Source: Paraburkholderia heleia NBRC 101817
Lineage (GTDB): Bacteria; Pseudomonadota; Gammaproteobacteria; Burkholderiales; Burkholderiaceae
Assembly: GCF_000739775.1 (NCBI RefSeq)
Contig: NZ_BBJH01000001.1
Coordinates: 97,029-161,028 of the forward strand
Length of the DNA stretch: 64,000 nucleotides
Direction: 5' to 3'
Part shown: piece after piece, positions 1 through 7,484 of the stretch
Layout: every line of letters starts with the position of its first letter
How positions within the stretch are numbered: position 1 is the stretch's first letter
The notes under the pieces: model-generated
What the model was told of the DNA's origin: nothing
The model's database searches: none
What the model saw: the letters and a program-made list of their open reading frames with translations, nothing else
Made by a program: the position numbers and the translations under genes

Positions 1-85
1 TTTGTCATTTCTTCAGAGTAACCGCTGAATTGCGGAGAATGAAAGGGTTAATATTATTTTGATTTTCTCGTGCTATGGCGCGGCG

Positions 86-95
86 AAAACGTTTT
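86..95. promoter_or_regulatory. LacI-type operator-like palindrome 1
   Basis: AAAACGTTTT, a perfect 10-bp palindrome with central CG, the usual form of LacI/GalR family operators. It is followed by AT-rich sequence (gcatatatga) that could hold a promoter. The regulator is unknown. Confidence 0.45.
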
Positions 96-197
96 ACCTT
101 GCATATATGAAGCCGGCGCGCCGCCGGCGGCGGCGAGCGCCGATTTTTCCAGCGCGTGTTCGCCTTGTGGGCCACGATGAGGAACGCAAATGATGTT

Positions 198-210
198 CGC
201 AAACGTTTGA
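198..210. promoter_or_regulatory. LacI-type operator-like palindrome 2
   Basis: The sequence CGCAAACGTTTGA contains the perfect palindrome CAAACGTTTG at 200-209. The half site CGCAAAC is the same as in the third copy. A TTGACA hexamer follows at 221-226. Confidence 0.5.
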
Positions 211-375
211 TTCATGAAAATTGACATTGCCTTCGACGCTCCTCAAAAATGGCGATTCCTTTCGGTGTTGAAAGACGGATATTCGCGTCCATTTCAATAT
301 CGACTGAGGTTTGCCGTGGGCGCTGAATGATCCAGGGATGGCAATTTCGATCGATGCGCAAATCGATCTGGATAT

Positions 376-389
376 CGCAAACGTTTGCG
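376..389. promoter_or_regulatory. LacI-type operator-like palindrome 3
   Basis: CGCAAACGTTTGCG is a perfect 14-bp palindrome that matches the general LacI/PurR operator form. Its centre is 178 bp from copy 2, and copy 2 is 114 bp from copy 1, so repression by looping is possible. Confidence 0.55.
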
Positions 390-497
390 TAACTGGCGGG
401 TCGCCATTCGGCCAGGGCAATTTACCCGGAATTGGCCGCGCATTCAAATGGGTGCATAGCGCGCCGTGAACGGAAAGTCGCTCATCGCCACGCCCCC

Positions 498-524
498 GGC
501 GTGACCTGACCTCACAGGCACGCC
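498..524 (-). terminator. Hairpin just past the importer operon
   Basis: GGCGTG-a-CCTG pairs with CAGG-CACGCC around a six-base loop, with one bulged A. It lies four bases beyond the stop of the leftward permease gene. There is no T-run on the minus strand, so it may be a 3'-end stabiliser or a Rho-dependent site instead of an intrinsic terminator. Confidence 0.35.
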
Positions 525-527
525 CGG

Positions 528-1355
528 TCAACTCATCGCGCCGCTCGCCATCTGCGCGCGCTTGCGCAGCCAGTTCATGCTGGCGAGCAGCGCGACGGCG
601 AAGATCATCAGCAGCGTCGCGACGGCGAGAATCGACGGATCGATCTGATCGCGAATGCCGCTCCACATCTGGCGCGGCACGGTGCGCTGAGCGGGGCCGC
701 CGATAAAGAGAATCACGATCACCTCGTCGAACGAGGTGGCGAACGCGAAGATGCTGCCGGTCGCCACGGCAGGAAGGATGAGCGGCAGCGTCACGCGGCG
801 AAACGCCACCCATGGCCGTGCGCCGAGCCCGGACGCCGCGCGCAGGAGGCTTTGATCGAACGACAGCAGCGACGCCGTCACGGTGATGACGACGAACGGT
901 GTGCCGAGCGCCGCGTGCGAGAGCACCACACCCGGATACGAATTCACGAGGCCGAGCGGCGCGAACACGAGATAGAAACCGGCCGCGACCACGACGATGG
1001 GGACGATCATCGGCGAAATGATGAGCGGCATGACGATGGCGCGCAGCGGAAAGCCAGGGCGGCTCAGGCCGAGCGCGGCGAGCGTGCCGAGCACCGTGGC
1101 GATCAAGGTGGACGCCGCGCCGATGCCGATGCTGTTCGCGAACGCGCGCTGCCAGTCCGGGGAGTTCAACGCCTGCTCGTACCAGCGCAGCGACCAGCCC
1201 TGCATCGGATACGAGAAGAACGAGCCCGAATTGAACGAGAGCGGCACGATCGCGAGAATCGGCGCGACGAGGAAGAAGAAGATCAGCGCGCTATGCAGTC
1301 GCAGTCCAGCGCCTGCGATGCGTTCCGAGAGGAGCCGGGGGCGGGCGTCGTTCAT
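528..1355 (-). CDS. ABC transporter permease, PotC-like
   Basis: Inner-membrane permease of the spermidine/putrescine (PotC/PotI) class, 275 aa, the normal length for the family. Hydrophobic segments begin near residue 22 and are spread along the chain. The EAA loop that docks on the ATPase is visible near residues 173-190 (ASGLGARPWVAFRR). It is the last gene of a four-gene leftward importer set of ATPase, binding protein, PotB-like permease and PotC-like permease. The family also moves opines, betaines and other cationic or amine compounds. A Rieske oxygenase lies just upstream of the set, so a catabolic substrate is more likely than polyamine homeostasis. Confidence 0.9.
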   Translation of the reverse strand: MNDARPRLLSERIAGAGLRLHSALIFFFLVAPILAIVPLSFNSGSFFSYPMQGWSLRWYEQALNSPDWQRAFANSIGIGAASTLIATVLGTLAALGLSRPGFPLRAIVMPLIISPMIVPIVVVAAGFYLVFAPLGLVNSYPGVVLSHAALGTPFVVITVTASLLSFDQSLLRAASGLGARPWVAFRRVTLPLILPAVATGSIFAFATSFDEVIVILFIGGPAQRTVPRQMWSGIRDQIDPSILAVATLLMIFAVALLASMNWLRKRAQMASGAMS

Positions 1356-1402
1356 GTCGGGCTCGATGGTTCAGTAAGTGCGTGGGTCGTGGGCGGCCGC
1401 GG

Positions 1403-2659
1403 TCAACCGAAGCGCAGCCGGTCGATGCCGACGAGCCGGTTGAACACGAAATAGAACACGCCGGTGAAGATCACGAGATAGCAGGACAGTGCACCGGCGA
1501 GGCCCCAGTTCAGTTGATCGTTGGTCTGCTCGGCGATGAGCTGGCTGATCATTTCGTCGCCTGCGCCCCCGAGCAGCGCAGGCGTGATGTAGTAGCCGAG
1601 CGCCAGCACGAACACGAGGAAGCAGCCCGCGCCCACGCCGGGAAAGGTCTGCGGTACGTACACGCGCACGAACGCGACGGCCGGATGCGCGCCGAGCGAC
1701 TTCGCCGCACGCATGTACGACGGCGAAACGTTCTTCATCACCGAATAGATCGCGAGAATCATGTACGGCAGCAGAATGTGCGTCATGCCGATCAGCACGC
1801 CCGTGCGGTTGAAGATGAGCGGAACCGGTTCATGGATCACGCCGAGGCGCAGCAGCGCGCTGTTGATCACGCCACCCGGTTGCAGCAGCACATACCACGC
1901 CGTCGAGCGCACGAGCAGCGACGTCCAGAACGGCACGATCACGAACATCATGAGGCGCGAGCTTTGTTTTTCGGGCAGCGTCGCGAGCAGGTAGGCAACC
2001 GGATAGCCGAGCAGCAGGCACAGCAGCGTCACGCTCGCACTGATCGCCACCGTGCGCGCGAAGGCTGCGCGATAGACGGCGCTGCCGGCGGCCACTTGAG
2101 CGACGGCGCCGTCGGGCGCGACCTGCGCGTCGACGGCGTTGAGCAGGTAATCGGGCGTGGGCGACTGCGAGGCGCGCCTGAGCAGCCGCCACGTTTCGGT
2201 GTCGCCCCAGCGCGCGTCCAGATCGATGAGCGCGGGTTTCCACTGCGCGGGCGTTTGCGCGCGCACGGCACGCGCGGTCTTGAACAGCAGGCTCCGGTAC
2301 TCGGGCTGATAGAAGTTCATGCGCCGCGCGATATCGCCTAGCTGGCTGTTTTCGCTTGCGCGCTTCAGATCGACGGCAAGCGCGGAGAACACGCTTTCGC
2401 CGGGCACGCCGACGCCGCTCCAGGCCGCGAGCGCCGCGCTCAGATGCGGCATGCCGTGGCGCACTTCCGGGTTCTGCACGCTGCGCGCGAGCAGGCTCGC
2501 GATCGGCGCGACGAAGGTCACGAGCAAAAAGACCAGCAGCGGCAGCGCAAGCGCCAGCGCGCGAAGGGCCGCCTTGCGGCGCGCGGCGAGAAACGACGCG
2601 CGGCCGGCGGCCGTCGCGCCAGGGCCGGTGTAAGCGGTGGTGGGCAGCGGTGTGTTCAT
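1403..2659 (-). CDS. ABC transporter permease, PotB-like, with long periplasmic insert
   Basis: Membrane permease partner of the PotC-like protein. At 418 aa it is well above the usual PotB length of about 280-300. The first membrane segment is near residues 33-55. A hydrophilic stretch of roughly 130 residues follows before the remaining hydrophobic segments begin near 195. The EAA loop is near residues 317-335 (AAKSLGAHPAVAFVRV). The large loop after the first segment recurs in a subset of polyamine/opine-type permeases and probably faces the periplasm and the binding protein. The gene lies 47 bp from the PotC-like gene and 52 bp from the binding-protein gene on the same strand. Confidence 0.9.
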   Translation of the reverse strand: MNTPLPTTAYTGPGATAAGRASFLAARRKAALRALALALPLLVFLLVTFVAPIASLLARSVQNPEVRHGMPHLSAALAAWSGVGVPGESVFSALAVDLKRASENSQLGDIARRMNFYQPEYRSLLFKTARAVRAQTPAQWKPALIDLDARWGDTETWRLLRRASQSPTPDYLLNAVDAQVAPDGAVAQVAAGSAVYRAAFARTVAISASVTLLCLLLGYPVAYLLATLPEKQSSRLMMFVIVPFWTSLLVRSTAWYVLLQPGGVINSALLRLGVIHEPVPLIFNRTGVLIGMTHILLPYMILAIYSVMKNVSPSYMRAAKSLGAHPAVAFVRVYVPQTFPGVGAGCFLVFVLALGYYITPALLGGAGDEMISQLIAEQTNDQLNWGLAGALSCYLVIFTGVFYFVFNRLVGIDRLRFG

Positions 2660-2711
2660 CGTCGCGTGGCGCCTGGGCGGTCGAAGCGGGAGGGTCTCGT
2701 GCGTGCTCGCG

Positions 2712-3767
2712 TTACTGCGTGAGCCAGTTCTGGAAGCGCTTGTTGATCGCGTCCGCGTTATCGGCCCAGAAGGTGGCGTCGATCTGCAACGGCCGCTTGA
2801 AGTTCGCGGGTGCGGTCGGCAGGTCGTTCAGGCGCGCCTTGTCGATCAGCGGAATTGCGTTCTTGCGGGGCGGCGCGTAGGCGATGTACTTCGACAGATC
2901 GGCGTAGGCCTGCGGCGTGGACGACGCGACGATGAACTTGCGCGCCGCATCGCCATGCTTCGCGCCCGCCGGCACGCCCCACCATTCATAGTCGTACACC
3001 TGTGCGTCCCACACGATCTTGAACGGCTTCTTGTCCTTGTGAACGGCGTCGTCGATGCGGCCGTTGTACGCCTGGGTCATGACCACCGCGCCGTCGGCGA
3101 GCAACTGCGGCGCCTGGGCGCCCGCGTCCCACCAGACAATGTTCGACTTGATCGTGTCGAGCTTCCTGAACGCGCGATCGACGCCGGCGGGCGTGGCGAG
3201 CGTCTTGTAGACGTCCTGCGGGGCGACGCCGTCGGCGATCAGCGCCCATTCCATCGCCACCTTGGGCGACTTGCGCATGCCGCGCTTGCCCGGAAATTTC
3301 TTCAGGTCGAAGAAGTCGCCGATGGTGGTCGGCGCGGTTTTCAGCTTGCTCGTGTCGTAGGCGTAGACCGTCGACCAGACCATCGCGCTGACCGCGCAAT
3401 CGCTGATCGACCCAGGCAGGAAGTCAGCGGTGTTGCCGAGCGTCTTCTTGTCGAACTTCTCCAGCAGGCCTTCGTCGCAGGCGTTGATGGCGTCGTTGGT
3501 TTCGAGGTCGATCAAGTCCCACGTCGGATTTTTGGCCTGTTCCATCGCCTGGAGCTTGGCGAGGCCGCCGTCGTACGATTCGGTGCTGAACTGGTCGCCC
3601 GTCTTCGCGGTGAAGGGCTCGAACCACGCCTTTTTCGCGGCCGCTTCATAAGCGCCGCCGAACGTCACGACCGAGATCGTGTCGGCCGCGTGCGCGCCGG
3701 TCATGGCGACCATGCCGAGGCCGCAGGCGGCGAGGGCGGTGCGGATCATAGAGCGATTCGTTTTCAT
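2712..3767 (-). CDS. ABC transporter substrate-binding protein, PotD/PotF-like
   Basis: Periplasmic solute receptor of 351 aa. The ATG at 3767 is chosen because it overlaps the ATPase stop as ATGA and begins a clear Sec signal peptide (MKTNRSMIRTALAACGLGMV, cleavage after GAHA). The open frame extends further upstream, but that part antisenses the ATPase gene. The mature protein begins with the family pattern ISVVTFGGAYEAA. Acidic and aromatic residues that could bind an amine are present, such as YDGGL, DLETND and WWDAG. The ligand cannot be set from sequence. Confidence 0.9.
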   Translation of the reverse strand: MKTNRSMIRTALAACGLGMVAMTGAHAADTISVVTFGGAYEAAAKKAWFEPFTAKTGDQFSTESYDGGLAKLQAMEQAKNPTWDLIDLETNDAINACDEGLLEKFDKKTLGNTADFLPGSISDCAVSAMVWSTVYAYDTSKLKTAPTTIGDFFDLKKFPGKRGMRKSPKVAMEWALIADGVAPQDVYKTLATPAGVDRAFRKLDTIKSNIVWWDAGAQAPQLLADGAVVMTQAYNGRIDDAVHKDKKPFKIVWDAQVYDYEWWGVPAGAKHGDAARKFIVASSTPQAYADLSKYIAYAPPRKNAIPLIDKARLNDLPTAPANFKRPLQIDATFWADNADAINKRFQNWLTQ

Positions 3768-4990
3768 GCTTGTTTGACTCCTGCGATGGATGGCGAGGCG
3801 GATGAAATGGATTGCGGGGACGGTGGCGACGACGCGGCGCGTGCGCCGGACTCCCCGGCCGGCGCACGCGCGCTGGAAGTGACGGTGACGGGCAGCACCT
3901 TGCAGTCGTCGCGCCGCCAGGTCACCACGGTCCGATGGCCGAGCGCGGGCAATGCGTGATGCTGGGTGTTCGGCACCTTGACGACGAGCGCTTCGCCGTT
4001 CGCGAGTTTCAGATGCACGCGGTGGTGATCGCCGCAATAGACGAGTTCGTGGACGAACGCGTGCAGGGCGTTGAGGTTCTGCCGCTGCGCGTCGAGCACG
4101 CTCGCGTCGGTTGCGGCGATATGCGCGCGCTCGGGACGCAGCGCGAGCATTGCCGTGTCGCCCGGCTTGAGCTGCGTGCCTGCGCGGCCATGCACGGTGC
4201 CGCCTTCGGCGAGTTGCAGCGCGGCCCATTCGCCGTCCGTCGAGGTGACGCGCCCCTTCAGGCCGTTGTTCTCGCCGACGAAGCTCGCCACGAACGCGTT
4301 GGCCGCATTCTCGTAGAGTTCGGTCGGCGCGGCGGCCTGCTGGATGCGGCCATCGGAAAACACGGCCACGCGATCGGACATCGTCAGCGCTTCATGCTGA
4401 TCGTGCGTCACGTAGACGACAGTCAGCGCGAGTTCGCGATGCAGGCGCATGATTTCGTACTGCATGGTTTCGCGCAGGCGCTTGTCGAGCGCGCCGAGCG
4501 GCTCGTCCATCAGCACGACGCTTGGCTCGAACACGAGCGCGCGCGCCAGCGCGACGCGCTGCTGCTGGCCGCCCGACAATTGCGCGGGGCGGCGTTTCGC
4601 GAGATGCCCGAGTTCGACCATGTCGAGCGCGCGCGCGACGCGCGCCTGCTGCTCGCTGCGGCTCACCTTGCGCACCGAGAGGGGAAACGCCACGTTTTCC
4701 GCAATCGTCATATGCGGAAAGAGCGCGTAGTTCTGGAACACCATGCCGATGTCGCGGCGGTGCGGCGGCTTGTCGTCGAGACGTTTGCCGGCGAGACGAA
4801 TCTCGCCGCGCGTGGGCGACTCGAAGCCCGCGAGCATCATCAGCGTGGTGGTTTTTCCGGAGCCCGAAGGCCCGAGCAGCGAGACGAATTCGCCGCGCAC
4901 GACGTCGAGGTCGAGCCCGTCGACCACGCTGTGTACGCCGTCATACGACTTGCTGACGCCTTGGAATGAAATAAACGGTTCGCTTTGCAT
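3764..4990 (-). CDS. ABC transporter ATP-binding protein, PotA-like
   Basis: ATPase of the importer, 408 aa. The Walker A motif GPSGSGKTT is near residues 40-48, the signature LSGGQQQRVALARAL near 138, and the Walker B MDEPLGALD near 162. A C-terminal TOBE-type region follows after about residue 240, as in PotA/FbpC/MalK-like ATPases. The last roughly 35 residues are low complexity and alanine/serine rich. It is the first gene of the leftward importer set and overlaps the binding-protein start by four bases (ATGA), which implies translational coupling. The Rieske gene ends 44 bp upstream on the same strand, so all may share one transcript. Confidence 0.92.
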   Translation of the reverse strand: MQSEPFISFQGVSKSYDGVHSVVDGLDLDVVRGEFVSLLGPSGSGKTTTLMMLAGFESPTRGEIRLAGKRLDDKPPHRRDIGMVFQNYALFPHMTIAENVAFPLSVRKVSRSEQQARVARALDMVELGHLAKRRPAQLSGGQQQRVALARALVFEPSVVLMDEPLGALDKRLRETMQYEIMRLHRELALTVVYVTHDQHEALTMSDRVAVFSDGRIQQAAAPTELYENAANAFVASFVGENNGLKGRVTSTDGEWAALQLAEGGTVHGRAGTQLKPGDTAMLALRPERAHIAATDASVLDAQRQNLNALHAFVHELVYCGDHHRVHLKLANGEALVVKVPNTQHHALPALGHRTVVTWRRDDCKVLPVTVTSSARAPAGESGARAASSPPSPQSISSASPSIAGVKQA

Positions 4991-5034
4991 GGGACGGCAT
5001 CAAGTGTCGGTCGGCGAGGGACGAGGCGCGCGGC

Positions 5035-6186
5035 TCACGACGCGCCAATGCGGCGCGCGAGATAGCGCGCGAAGTCGTAATTGGGCCGCTCCAGGTGGCT
5101 CAGGTGCCCGGCGCGCGCGAGCGGCGCGTGCACGCCGCGGAACACGGCCTCCACGCCGTGCCGGTCTTCGGCGTTCACTTCGTCGAGCAGCGCTTTCAGC
5201 GTGGCCATGTAATCGGCCGATTCCGGGTCGTCGATGAACTCCGGCGCCAGGCCGCCGCCAAAGCGGATATGCACCTGGCCCACGCCCTTCGGTTGCAGGA
5301 TCAGGTACCAGAAGTAACCCGGCGTGAGCGTCACGAGGTGCGTGGGATAGATCGCGAGCAGCGCCGTGGTGCGCCGCCAGTGGCCCTGCAAGCGCGGGTT
5401 GGCCGGATGCGCGTTGCCGATCGGCAGCGTCGCTTCCTTCGTGATCCAGTGATAGTTGAACGCGGGCAGACCGGGCGGACATTCCATTTCCTCGAGCTTC
5501 GAATGCGGGCCCACCGTCGCACGATGCAGCATCGGCAGGTGATAGCTCTCCATGAAGTTCTCGGCGAGGATCTTCCAGTTCGTGTCCCACACGTGCTCTT
5601 CGTGGAAGGTCTGCACGTAGTCGGTCATGCCGTACGGCTCGATCAGGGCGGCGAGCCCGGCGAGCTGTTCGGCGACGGGCGGCGCGTCGTCGTTCAGCGT
5701 CACGTAGATCCAGCCTTGCCACGTTTCGCAGCGCACCGCAGGCAGCTTGTAGTGCTCCTTGCAGAAGCCGGGCTGGCGGTCCATCAGCGGCGCGCCGGCG
5801 AGCGCGCCGTCGAGCGTGTAATTCCAGGCGTGATACGGGCAGACGATGCGCCGGACGTTGCCGCTGCCTTCGAGCAGCACCGACATGCGATGCAGGCAGA
5901 CGTTCGAGAACGCGCGCAGTGCGCCGTCCGCGTCGCGCAGCACGGCAACGGGCTGGTCGTCGATCTGGGTCGTCAGATAGTCGCCGGGTTTCGCCAGTTC
6001 GCTCACGCGCCCGACGCAGAGCCATTCGTTGCGAAAAACGTCGCGCTGTTCGAGCGCGAGAAATGCCTCCGATGTATAGACGCCCGGCGGCATGGCGCGC
6101 GCGTCTTCGAACGGACGCCCGCAATTGGCGCGCAGCGCGCCGAGCAATGCGTGTCCGTCTGCGGGGGACGAGAGGAGTGATGCCAT
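5035..6186 (-). CDS. Rieske non-haem iron oxygenase, alpha-subunit type
   Basis: Aromatic-ring-hydroxylating or choline/carnitine-monooxygenase-like oxygenase, 383 aa from the ATG at 6186. That start is chosen for the upstream GGAGG; an in-frame TTG at 6225 and an ATG at 6216 have poorer spacing. The Rieske [2Fe-2S] ligands are CLH at residues 97-99 and CPYH at 116-119. The mononuclear iron site shows as ENFMESYHLPMLH, with His near 216 and 221. No ferredoxin or reductase gene is nearby, so electrons must come from elsewhere or from the flavoprotein at 7485. It is transcribed with the importer genes and lies next to a LysR regulator. I infer that it starts the breakdown of the imported compound, perhaps by N-demethylation or hydroxylation. 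Confidence 0.88.
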   Translation of the reverse strand: MASLLSSPADGHALLGALRANCGRPFEDARAMPPGVYTSEAFLALEQRDVFRNEWLCVGRVSELAKPGDYLTTQIDDQPVAVLRDADGALRAFSNVCLHRMSVLLEGSGNVRRIVCPYHAWNYTLDGALAGAPLMDRQPGFCKEHYKLPAVRCETWQGWIYVTLNDDAPPVAEQLAGLAALIEPYGMTDYVQTFHEEHVWDTNWKILAENFMESYHLPMLHRATVGPHSKLEEMECPPGLPAFNYHWITKEATLPIGNAHPANPRLQGHWRRTTALLAIYPTHLVTLTPGYFWYLILQPKGVGQVHIRFGGGLAPEFIDDPESADYMATLKALLDEVNAEDRHGVEAVFRGVHAPLARAGHLSHLERPNYDFARYLARRIGAS

Positions 6187-6246
6187 GCGGCCTCCATGAC
6201 CTGATGGGCTGTGCATGGACTCCAATCTAACAATCCAAATTACCAG

Positions 6247-6284
6247 TCAAAATATTGTTTTCCCATGTAAAGGATAGGGAAAAC
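6247..6284. promoter_or_regulatory. Inverted repeat and LysR-site candidate upstream of the Rieske gene
   Basis: A perfect inverted repeat, GTTTTCCC (6257-6264) and GGGAAAAC (6277-6284), has a 12-base spacer. It is joined on the left to TCAAAATATTGT (6247-6258), a motif seen again beside the divergent flavoprotein operon at 7284-7295. It lies between the LysR gene and the Rieske gene, about 60-100 bp upstream of the Rieske start. Minus-strand TTGACT (rc of about 6244-6249) could be a -35 element. Confidence 0.45.
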
Positions 6285-6334
6285 TTATAGACATGGCTCA
6301 TGCGTGTCGCTTATGGACTGGCCCGGAGGCGCCG

Positions 6335-7261
6335 CTACTCCTGCACGTCGAGCTCGCGCACATAGGCTTCGCAGAACGCGGCGAAGTGCTGGACGATGCG
6401 GCGCGAGCGCATGCCGCTCGACTGCGCGATGCCGAGCGTCGTTGCGCTTACGTTGTCCTTGAAGTGCTTGATGACGAAGTGCTCGCCGTCCACGGTGCGC
6501 GTGGATTTGAGCGGGAAATTGAGGATGCTGTAGCCCAGGCCGTTCGCCACCATGCCGCGCACGACTTCGGGTTGCGACGAGCGAAAGGTGGGCACGGGGC
6601 GCGTGCCGACCGAGTCGAACAGCGCAGAGAAGTATTCGCGGCTGTGCGGCAGATCGAGCATCACATAGGGTTCTTCTAGCAGTTCGGCGAGCGAGACCTT
6701 GTTCGCGCGCGCGAGCCGGTGCGTCCTGGGCAGCAGCACATAGGGCGGCAGCGAAAGCAGCGGCGTGAAGGCGATGCCGTCCGCGATATCGAGGCTATAG
6801 GTAAGCACGATGTCGAGCGAGCCGTCGCTCAGGCCCCCGAACAGCACGTCCTGATGCGCCTCCGTGGTGCGAAAGCCGATGCCCGCGTGCTCCTTCACGA
6901 AGCGGCTGATGATGCCCGGCATGAGCGGCGGCGCGAGCGAGACCAGGCAGCCAAGCGAAATCGAGCCGCTCATGCCGCCGTCCATTTCGCTCGCCGCAAG
7001 CTGCAATTCCTCGGCGTTCTTGAGCAGATTGCGTGCATGGCCGAGCAGATCGCGTCCCGAATGCGTGAGCGAGAGCCCGCTTGCGTGATGCCGGATGAAC
7101 AACTGCACGCCGAACGACGCTTCCAGGTCCGCGAGCGCCGTCGAGATCGACGGCTGGGAAATATGCAGCCGCCGCGCCGCGGCGGTGAAGGACAGCGCTT
7201 CCGCGGCCACGACGAAATAGCGCAACTGACGCAGCGAATAGCGCAGCGGATTGTGATCCAT
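6335..7261 (-). CDS. LysR-family transcriptional regulator
   Basis: 308 aa from the ATG at 7261, which has AGGAGAGGCG directly upstream; the longer open frame is not needed. The N-terminal winged helix-turn-helix is clear (LRQLRYFVVAAEALSFTAAA, then RRLHISQPSIS). A substrate-binding effector domain follows from about residue 95. The gene sits between the leftward Rieske/importer genes and the rightward FMO operon, which marks it as the local activator. The related motifs TCAAAATATTGT and TCAAAACATTGT in its two flanking gaps are candidate targets. The effector is probably the imported substrate or an intermediate. Confidence 0.9.
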   Translation of the reverse strand: MDHNPLRYSLRQLRYFVVAAEALSFTAAARRLHISQPSISTALADLEASFGVQLFIRHHASGLSLTHSGRDLLGHARNLLKNAEELQLAASEMDGGMSGSISLGCLVSLAPPLMPGIISRFVKEHAGIGFRTTEAHQDVLFGGLSDGSLDIVLTYSLDIADGIAFTPLLSLPPYVLLPRTHRLARANKVSLAELLEEPYVMLDLPHSREYFSALFDSVGTRPVPTFRSSQPEVVRGMVANGLGYSILNFPLKSTRTVDGEHFVIKHFKDNVSATTLGIAQSSGMRSRRIVQHFAAFCEAYVRELDVQE

Positions 7262-7280
7262 CGCCTCTCCTGAGGATTGC

Positions 7281-7301
7281 CGATCAAAACATTGTCGATC
7301 A
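7281..7301. promoter_or_regulatory. LysR-site candidate in the LysR/FMO gap
   Basis: Direct repeats CGATCA (7281-7286 and 7296-7301) flank TCAAAACATTGT (7284-7295), which matches 11 of 12 bases of the motif at 6247-6258. The position just upstream of the LysR start suits autoregulation together with control of the divergent operon. Confidence 0.4.
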
Positions 7302-7324
7302 CGCCGGGCATGCTTGCATAGCGA

Positions 7325-7350
7325 AAAACAATGCAACGCATTTTTTTTAA
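7325..7350 (+). terminator. Weak hairpin with T-run in the FMO leader
   Basis: AATGC-aac-GCATT is a five-base-pair stem followed by eight T. It lies in the 223-bp gap before the FMO gene and could be a weak attenuator or only an AT-rich promoter element. The stem is short. Confidence 0.25.
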
Positions 7351-7484
7351 GTAGTTTGTGGACGCAAGCGCCGGGCGTAAATTTTCTCCCCTGACACGGC
7401 CGGATCTCTCGGGCCATCTGCGGTTTCCGCTATCCGCGGGCCCTGTGCGGCCCGTCCCGCATCGCTTTTCAGAAGGAGGCAGCC

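Larger units (their letters stand above)
1..527. other. Non-coding region left of the ABC permease gene
   Basis: No convincing coding sequence lies here; the short open frames lack plausible starts and overlap other frames. It is more AT-rich than the rest of the window and carries three copies of the palindrome core AAACGTTT, listed separately. The leftward importer operon ends at 528, so these sites more likely serve a gene beyond the left edge. Confidence 0.6.

Noticed and set aside
94..813. 239-codon frame on the minus strand at the left end
   Set aside because: It runs in another frame through the PotC-like gene, is Arg/His rich, and has no family features; an artefact of high GC.
1382..2341. 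Long plus-strand frame opposite the PotB-like gene
   Set aside because: Antisense shadow with Arg/His-rich composition; the minus-strand gene has clear permease features.
2712..4229. Extended 505-codon form of the ABC binding protein
   Set aside because: The first 154 codons overlap the ATPase gene in another frame; the ATG at 3767 has the signal peptide and the ATGA junction.
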